Part shown: positions 1-4,128 of the stretch, piece by piece | Layout of the letters: every line of letters starts with the position of its first letter | How positions within the stretch are numbered: position 1 is the first letter of the stretch | Origin: JAVBNW01 sp031551255 | GTDB taxonomy: Bacteria; Bacillota; Clostridia; Christensenellales; UBA1750 | DNA: 8,428 nucleotides | Reading direction: 5' to 3' | NCBI GenBank assembly: GCA_031551255.1 | Contig: JAVBNW010000004.1 | Location: forward strand, 1 to 8,428 | Translations under genes and position numbers: made by a program | The notes under the pieces: generated by a model | Databases searched by the model: none | Told to the model about the DNA's origin: nothing | Seen by the model: only the letters and a program-made list of their open reading frames with translations

Positions 1-152
1 GTAGCGACACGGATGAGCTTGTGCCTAATGCCGAAGCGTTCCAGGGCGATATCGAAGGCGCCGTGCTTGTCGGAGAGAAAGCGGTTGAGGAACTCTAGGC
101 CGTTGTCGGTTCGAATGTAGGCGATGGGAAACGGGTAGACGCGCAGCCTCTT
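1..152 (-). mobile_element. Transposase fragment (DDE integrase core), open at the left edge
   Basis: Minus-strand translation from 152 down to 1 gives an integrase catalytic-core segment. It contains the motif YIRTDNGLEF, in which the Asp is the second DDE acidic residue, followed by FGIRHKLIRVAT, the usual run-up to the catalytic Glu in IS3/IS481-type transposases. The reading continues beyond the window. Upstream, the frame meets a TAA at 153-155, and no N-terminal helix-turn-helix, first Asp or terminal inverted repeat is visible, so this is a 5'-truncated remnant. It abuts the 5' end of an unrelated gene on the same strand. The integrase assignment is firm from the motif, but the IS family is only a guess. 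Expression as a functional enzyme is very unlikely. Confidence 0.8.
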
Positions 153-153
153 T

Positions 154-213
154 TAGATGATGATTGGACATGACCGTGTAATCTTTCGTCCGCTCGACGC
201 GGAAAACCGCCAT
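154..213 (-). pseudogene. 5' stub of a RepA-like helix-turn-helix initiator gene
   Basis: ATG at 211-213 is preceded by a good ribosome binding site, GGGAGG on the minus strand (222-227), 8 nt away. The 20 codons that follow read MAVFRVERTKDYTVMSNHHL. From memory this matches the N-terminus of the helix-turn-helix 'replication initiator A' proteins found on plasmids, phages and conjugative elements of Clostridia. In those proteins the sequence continues into a winged-helix DNA-binding domain. Here the homology stops at the HHL codons, and the next bases belong to a transposase core in another frame. The gene has therefore been broken by an insertion followed by deletion, or by recombination. 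The start signals are intact, so a short nonsense peptide (to position 25) could still be translated. An in-frame extension up to 294 lacks a ribosome binding site. Confidence 0.65.
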
Positions 214-424
214 GCGGATAACCTCCCTTCGTTCTAAATATGGGCAAATAGAAACGCCGCAGATTTCGTTTGCGCGGGGTTTGGGCAAATGCATGAGCTC
301 GGTTATGGAGCTATTGGGTGTAAATACCGCCTGCCGGATGCCCTGAAACCATTGATTTTATTGGGCTTTGGGTGAAAGTCCTATAACACCACCTTGATCA
401 AAATGTGTGGATGAAATAAATATA

Positions 425-463
425 CACCCCACAAACCCGCTCTACGAGCGGGTTTGTGGGGTG
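425..463. repeat. Perfect 18-bp inverted repeat with a 3-nt loop
   Basis: The left arm CACCCCACAAACCCGCTC (425-442) and right arm GAGCGGGTTTGTGGGGTG (446-463) are exact reverse complements around the loop TAC. On the plus strand the hairpin is followed by TTCCCGAAGG, which is no terminator tail. On the minus strand it is followed by TATATTTATTT, a fair U-rich tail, so it could terminate or attenuate leftward transcripts heading for the broken initiator gene. No leftward gene lies immediately upstream. Because mobile-element fragments are adjacent, a conjugation or replication hairpin is an alternative. The structure is certain but the function is not. Confidence 0.85.
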
Positions 464-554
464 TTCCCGAAGGCTTATCAGAAATACCTTTTGGTAGATA
501 TGAAAGCAAATCTTCAACCTTTCAGGGAATTTGGGACTGAAAGCACTTTTACTC

Positions 555-583
555 TTTTGATTAAAAAGAAAAAATGCTATCCT
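555..583 (+). promoter_or_regulatory. Candidate sigma-A promoter for the carbon-nitrogen hydrolase gene
   Basis: TTTTGA (555-560) and TATCCT (578-583) are separated by exactly 17 nt of A-rich sequence. Both hexamers are imperfect. The position would give a leader of about 120 nt before the hydrolase start codon, covering the two hairpins at 625-663. Weak evidence, based on consensus match only. Confidence 0.35.
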
Positions 584-624
584 GGTCTTGCAAGCATAGC
601 GCAAATGTACATATTGCGCACTTG

Positions 625-663
625 CTGGGGTTTGCCCCAGTCCCCCATGCCGCGTATGCGGGG
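625..663 (+). promoter_or_regulatory. Two small hairpins in the hydrolase leader
   Basis: CTGGGG (625-630) pairs with CCCCAG (635-640) across a TTTG loop. CCGC (650-653) pairs with GCGG (658-661) across GTAT, flanked by C and G runs (642-646, 660-663) that offer alternative pairings. They lie about 50 nt upstream of the start codon, after the candidate promoter. I recognise no named riboswitch: the loops are not the ACGR loops of the guanidine-II class. They may be an attenuator, an RNA-stability element, or chance. Confidence 0.3.
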
Positions 664-711
664 ATTAGAATCAAGGGTATATGTATCAACGAAAGCCTAA
701 GAGGAATTAAC

Positions 712-1482
712 ATGAAGGATGTCGTTAGAGTAGGCGCCTGCCAACCCCCTGAAATCATTGGCGATCCACCGGCAGCACTTGATATTATGCTCCAGTTTGC
801 CAGAGAAGCCGAGGACAAAAAAGTTGATCTGTTGTTGTTCCCAGAATGCTTTTTGACAGGTTATGTTTTGAACGAACCATACGTAGCGGAGTATTCGTAT
901 GACTTTAAATCCGAGCAATTCGCCGCGATACTCAAACAATTTGAGCATGTTAGACCAGAACTGGTTTTTGGTGTTAGCGAGAAAAAGTCAGGCAAGCTTT
1001 TTAATTCCGCCGTGGTAGTGAATAAGGGTGAAGTTGTCGGGGTCTATCGCAAAACGCATCTTATTGACCCTAACGAGATGTTTTATACGCCAGGCAACGA
1101 ATATCCAATCTTCGAGGTTAATGGCTTGAAATATGGCATAAATATCTGCTACGATGGGCAATTTCCTGACGCTGCAAAAGCTGTCGCCGACCAAGGCGCC
1201 CGGCTACTGTTATTACCGGCACAGAATATGATACGGGGCGAAAACGCCGAAAAATGGAAGGATAAGCACAGTGAAATCGGCGTGGAGCGAGTGAAAGAAA
1301 CCGGCTTGTGGTATGTCCGCTCTGATGTAACCGGAATTCGTCCGCCCAGCCAATACAGTGCAGAGTGTATAGCTTATGGCCCCACACAGGCAATAAATCC
1401 AAAGGCCGAGGTTGTCGCACAGGTGCCGCTGATGACTATAGGTATGATTACTGTAGATATTCCGCCAGTCTCGCGGGGATAG
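712..1482 (+). CDS. Carbon-nitrogen hydrolase (nitrilase superfamily)
   Basis: A 256-residue cytosolic amidohydrolase of the nitrilase superfamily, which hydrolyses or condenses non-peptide C-N bonds in amides, nitriles or carbamoyl compounds. All three catalytic residues are visible: Glu45 in LLLFPECFLTGY, Lys114 in VYRKTHL, and Cys146 in GINICYDGQFPD. Length is normal for a single-domain member. The start at 712 follows AGAGG (700-704) with 7 nt spacing and gives the typical first strand VVRVGACQ. The frame is open upstream to 574, but that extension has no family resemblance or ribosome binding site. A bidirectional hairpin terminator follows at 1556, and no partner gene accompanies it, so it is probably monocistronic. 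It is clearly more AT-rich than the right half of the window (40% GC in 841-900 by hand count, against 73% in 5701-5760), which hints at horizontal acquisition. The substrate cannot be told from sequence; omega-amidase, N-carbamoyl hydrolase and others are possible. Confidence 0.92.
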   Translation: MKDVVRVGACQPPEIIGDPPAALDIMLQFAREAEDKKVDLLLFPECFLTGYVLNEPYVAEYSYDFKSEQFAAILKQFEHVRPELVFGVSEKKSGKLFNSAVVVNKGEVVGVYRKTHLIDPNEMFYTPGNEYPIFEVNGLKYGINICYDGQFPDAAKAVADQGARLLLLPAQNMIRGENAEKWKDKHSEIGVERVKETGLWYVRSDVTGIRPPSQYSAECIAYGPTQAINPKAEVVAQVPLMTIGMITVDIPPVSRG

Positions 1483-1555
1483 CAATCGGCGAGGGTACGA
1501 TTTTATATAGTACGCATTTAAAGCGCGTTGCGTCTTTTCCCTCCAGATATTTCAG

Positions 1556-1600
1556 AAAGTTCCCTAGAGTCAGTGTGGCTCTAGGGAACTTTAGCTTTCT
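1556..1600. terminator. Bidirectional hairpin terminator
   Basis: AAAGTTCCCTAGAG (1556-1569) and CTCTAGGGAACTTT (1579-1592) form a perfect 14-bp stem around a 9-nt loop. On the plus strand the stem ends in TTT and is followed by AGCTTTCT. On the minus strand the mirror image likewise ends in TTT followed by CTGAAAT. It lies between the convergent hydrolase gene and the rhodanese remnant, so it can serve both. The T-tracts are short, so efficiency may be moderate. Confidence 0.75.
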
Positions 1601-1683
1601 CATGCCGCGCCGTTTTTCACATAGATTAACTGGATCTTACATCGAGAATTTCTATATAATTCCAAACCTGAGCAAGAAAAAGG

Positions 1684-1938
1684 CTATTTGCAGGCTGTTT
1701 TGTACGGCCAGTCGACGATGCCGCCGAAATCGTACACGCCGGTATATCCGAGCTTCACCAGCGCCTTGGCTGCGCTTTCGCTCCTTCGCCCGCTTCGGCA
1801 GTAGACGAGGATGACGGCGCTCTTGTCCGGCAGTTCAGCCACGGCGCGAATTGCAATCTCCGTGTCAGGGATAAGTGTCGCATCCTTGATGTGCTTTTTC
1901 TTGTACTCGGCCTTGGCTGCCGGGGGTGTATTCTGCGA
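1684..1938 (-). pseudogene. Rhodanese-domain protein remnant, N-terminal half deleted
   Basis: The C-terminal half of a rhodanese (sulfurtransferase) domain is well preserved. It has HIKDATLIPDTEI, the active-site loop VYCRSGRRS with the persulfide-forming Cys at 1798-1800, and the end VYDFGGIVDWPYK before a TAG at 1684-1686. The first half of the fold, including the usual LDVRT segment, is missing. The preceding residues, QNTPPAAKAEYKK, look like the linker before a secreted or lipoprotein rhodanese domain, and they run directly into HIKDA. In the family an acidic EY pair also stands just before the HI motif, so an internal deletion between two similar EYKK-coding stretches would explain the join. 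No start codon, signal peptide or ribosome binding site of its own remains. The frame continues upstream into the tail of an RsgI-like gene. The domain call is firm, and loss of activity is very likely. Confidence 0.8.
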
Positions 1939-2622
1939 TATGTGATGCCCACCCCGCCTGCCCTGTTTATCGGTTTCATCCGAGGGATTGCCGCCTTCAT
2001 CTTCGCGCGCGTCCCCGTCCTCGCAGTTCGCATCACCGGGTGTTGTGGAGTCTCCGGAAGTATCCTCGCCATCTTCCCCGTGGTGCATGCCGCCATGCTC
2101 CACTGTTAGCTGCCGGAGTTCGCCGATGGTGTGATCAACGCAGTCTTCGGACGTTGCAGTGGGATCGGCCTGCTGAAGTTCCGAGATGGCCAGGTACTTC
2201 GCAGGGCTCACATGGTTCTCGCACGCATAGCCCTTAACTTTGACGGTGATCGGATATACCTCGGTGAAGGCAGCGATATGATGCGCCATCAAGGTATCGC
2301 TCGGCAAGCGCTCTTCCCGATTGCACCGTCACTGGGAGCAGGCCATCCTGTTTAAGATAGTCCCGCGCAATCAGGGCGTCGATCACCGTTTGTAACGCGG
2401 CATCGACCTCTTTGTACTGCACCTTCACGTCTTGTAGAATTAGCGCGCCGTCGTCGTTGTGGGGGTTGGCCTTGATCATCCGGCCGAAGCGGTTAATCGC
2501 AAGCTCAATCGACAGGTTCACGTCGATGTCCGCATAGGAATCGGGCGTGAGAACAGGTAGGAAAAACCGACGACGAACAGCAACCCCGCGAACCACCATG
2601 CCGCAAAAAAGAGCGGGCGCAA
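1939..2622 (-). pseudogene. RsgI-like anti-sigma factor remnant with two frameshifts
   Basis: Three frames together give the membrane and extracellular parts of an RsgI-type anti-sigma factor. Family members bind a SigI-like factor in the cytosol and sense signals outside the cell. Frame one (2619 to about 2553) encodes the transmembrane segment FFAAWWFAGLLFVGFSYLF. A likely duplicated TC near 2549-2553 shifts to frame two, with the hallmark DVNLSIELAINRFGRMI and NDDGALILQDVKV. A second shift near 2280-2300 leads to frame three, with VYPITVKVKGYA, VSPAKYLAISELQ and DPTATSED, then an Asp/Glu-rich tail (residues such as HHGEDGEDTSGDS) that is common in this family. The cytosolic sigma-binding N-terminus is absent, with TAA at 2623-2625 directly upstream. 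The family's usual DVNPSIEL has Leu for Pro here. The tail runs in frame into the rhodanese remnant. Family assignment is from memory of the motif. Non-functional as it stands. Confidence 0.7.
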
Positions 2623-2659
2623 TTAAACAAAACTTTTCTTATCGCAAGAAGCAGCGCGA

Positions 2660-2691
2660 ACCGGCCCGAACCTGTGAAGGTTCGAGCCGGT
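2660..2691 (-). terminator. Hairpin downstream of the broken collagen-like gene
   Basis: ACCGGCCCGAACC (2660-2672) pairs with GGTTCGAGCCGGT (2679-2691) with one C/A mismatch and a 6-nt loop. It starts 23 nt past the ancestral stop codon (2714-2716) of the leftward collagen-like pseudogene. On the minus strand, T-rich sequence (AAGTTTTGTTT) comes only about 20-30 nt later, so it is an imperfect intrinsic terminator. Confidence 0.5.
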
Positions 2692-2713
2692 ACTATGAGT
2701 GCCATAGGCGAGC

Positions 2714-3234
2714 CTATACGGTGGTTGGCAGGCTGTCGGCGACGCCGGTGAGCAAAGCGTCATCCGCGATACGCACGAAGCACAGGTGACCGCGTCGCCT
2801 GTCGAAACGGTGTTGCCCGGCGCGAGCGTAACCGTGTTGGCCGATTGGTTTACGATGCGCACCGTGGCGCCGGGGCGTACACCTGCACGCGCAGCACGAT
2901 GGTGAGGCCTATGGTGTCCGCATTGGATGCGGGCGCCAATAGGATGGCCGCGCCATTGATCTCAACCCCAAAGCTGGTACCGGCGGTCGTGCCTGAGGCA
3001 TAGTTGAGCTGACACTCCAGTAGGTAGAGCCCCGGGTTTAGTAACCGTAAACGTAATGGTGCCGTTGTAGCCAATGCCCGCAATCACGATGGCCCTGGAG
3101 CCGATGGGCGGGAACGTAACGGAACCGCCCGCGGCGATGGTCAGCGGGCCGTTGATGTTAGCATTGACAAAGGGTTGAAGGATCGGGGTTACGGTGCCCG
3201 CAGGCCTGGTGGCTACAAGCAGTGATCCGCAACA
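2714..3234 (-). pseudogene. Collagen-like (BclA-type) surface protein, degenerate paralogue
   Basis: The minus strand encodes a C-terminal head domain closely related to the intact neighbour at 3283-3969. Shared stretches include LQPFxNANINGPxTIA, NPGxYLLxC, GTSF, RIVNQSANxVTL and RIAD. Three single-base indels break it: an extra A in AAACCC near 3037, a missing G in CCGGCGCC near 2869, and a missing G in GCGGTCACC near 2791. Undoing them gives one continuous domain ending in DALLTGVADSLPTTV and TAG at 2714-2716. Upstream, almost the whole Gly-X-Y region is gone. Only a CysCys pair (about 3229-3234) and a fragment ending RPAGTVTP remain, with no ribosome binding site or start. A tandem duplication followed by decay of this copy is the simplest history. 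Confidence 0.82.
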
Positions 3235-3282
3235 ATAGTATCATATACAATAACATTTCACACTGGTGAATAGCCAGATGTT

Positions 3283-3969
3283 TTACAGCCCTGAAGGAAA
3301 ACTGAAGTCGTCACCGAGCAGCAACGGCGCATCGGCAATACGAATCAAGCAAAAGTGCCCTGCATCGCTTAAAGAGGCTGTGTTGCCGTGCTGGAGGGTT
3401 ACCGCGTTTGCTGACTGATTGACGATCCGAATCGTGTCGCCAACCGCATAGATTCCCGTGCGGACCAGTGAAATTTGGCCATCTGTCCCAGTATTGCATG
3501 CGGGCGCCACGGATGCGCCATTTAACTGTATGGCAAAGCTGGTGCCGACAGGAGTGCCCGGATTGAAGCTAAGCGTACAGAGTAGCAGGTAGACGCCAGG
3601 GTTGGTGATGGTAAATAAATCAACGCCATTGTAATCAATTCCAAACACCACAATTTGAACGTTAAGAGGGCCGAAGGGTATCGCCGCCCCCCCTGCAATC
3701 GTCTGTGGGCCATTGATGTTTGCATTGGAGAAGGGCTGCAGCAATGGGCCGACGCTGCCCGTAGGTCCGGTTGGCCCCGTTGCTCCGGCAGCGCCTGTGG
3801 GGCCCGTTGGACCTGTCGGCCCGCCGGCGGGACCGGTGGCCCCGGTAGCCCCGGTCGGGCCTATAGGCCCGGGCAGGCAGCAACTGCCGCCGCAGCCGCA
3901 GGGACCTGCGCACGCGTCGCGGGAAAGGCCGTTTCCAAACGCGGAAAGTCCGCTATAACATCGAAACAT
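3283..3969 (-). CDS. Collagen-like repeat protein (BclA-type exosporium or surface protein)
   Basis: A 228-residue protein in three parts. The N-terminus (1-33) is Cys-rich (Cys 4, 20, 24, 26, 30, 31). Gly-X-Y triplets follow (34-76, mostly GPT/GAT), five and then nine triplets, with one extra Gly at 49 breaking the register. The rest (77-228) is a beta-rich head resembling the trimerising C1q/TNF-like domain of BclA proteins. Such proteins form collagen-like trimers in the outer layer of spores of Bacillus and Clostridia, and Cys-rich ends can crosslink. No classical signal peptide or LPXTG is seen, which fits spore-surface assembly. The start is set by GGGAGG (minus strand) 9 nt upstream of ATG 3967-3969. 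The 5' region has a TATACT-like box (4024-4029) and CATA elements that could suit sporulation sigma factors, but neither is convincing. A broken paralogue lies immediately downstream. The spore role is inferred. Confidence 0.85.
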   Translation of the reverse strand: MFRCYSGLSAFGNGLSRDACAGPCGCGGSCCLPGPIGPTGATGATGPAGGPTGPTGPTGAAGATGPTGPTGSVGPLLQPFSNANINGPQTIAGGAAIPFGPLNVQIVVFGIDYNGVDLFTITNPGVYLLLCTLSFNPGTPVGTSFAIQLNGASVAPACNTGTDGQISLVRTGIYAVGDTIRIVNQSANAVTLQHGNTASLSDAGHFCLIRIADAPLLLGDDFSFPSGL

Positions 3970-4031
3970 ATGGCATATCCTCCCAAATATGATCTTTGGT
4001 GATGAGGGTATACCATTTTATGTAGTATATC

Positions 4032-4057
4032 GCGGATATGTGCAGCGGATATGTGCA
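4032..4057. repeat. Two perfect tandem copies of a 13-bp unit
   Basis: GCGGATATGTGCA occurs at 4032-4044 and again, with no gap, at 4045-4057. It sits 63-88 nt upstream of the start codon of the collagen-like gene, just upstream of its TATACT-like box on that strand. It could be a paired operator or simply a slippage duplication. Confidence 0.8.
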
Positions 4058-4128
4058 TAGGAATCTTTTCGCTTAGCAAATCGGATCATCGGCGGGCCTT
4101 CCGGCATACCGCATAGAATAATCAGCCC

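Larger units (their letters stand above)
214..711. other. Gene-free interval with hairpins and a candidate promoter
   Basis: About 500 nt without a convincing gene. The short open frames here show no family resemblance and none has a good ribosome binding site. The interval holds the ribosome binding site of the broken initiator gene (222-227), a perfect 18-bp hairpin (425-463), a candidate promoter for the hydrolase gene (555-583), and two small hairpins in its presumed leader (625-663). I see no recognisable structure in 228-424. Base composition becomes AT-rich from about 400 onward, in line with the following gene. Confidence 0.6.

Noticed and set aside
625..663. A known riboswitch class upstream of the hydrolase gene
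   Set aside because: Only two short hairpins are visible, without conserved loop sequences of any riboswitch I know, so it is listed only as a possible leader structure.
407..700. 97-codon plus-strand frame spanning the perfect hairpin, and its minus-strand counterpart at 398-604
   Set aside because: Both frames read through the palindrome and give the same short peptide from each arm. No ribosome binding site or motif supports either.
574..711. N-terminal extension of the hydrolase to 574
   Set aside because: The extra residues have no family resemblance and cover hairpins. The ATG at 712 has a ribosome binding site and yields the standard nitrilase N-terminus.
1891..2109. Short plus-strand frame with a hydrophobic translation that could suggest a small membrane protein
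   Set aside because: It is antisense to the Asp/Glu-rich tail of the RsgI-like remnant. Acidic codons read backwards give Val, Ile, Phe and Leu, which explains the hydrophobicity. No ribosome binding site.
3740..3870. Repeated units in the collagen-like gene as a possible CRISPR or satellite array
   Set aside because: The periodicity is 9 nt from Gly-X-Y codons inside an open reading frame; there are no spacers.
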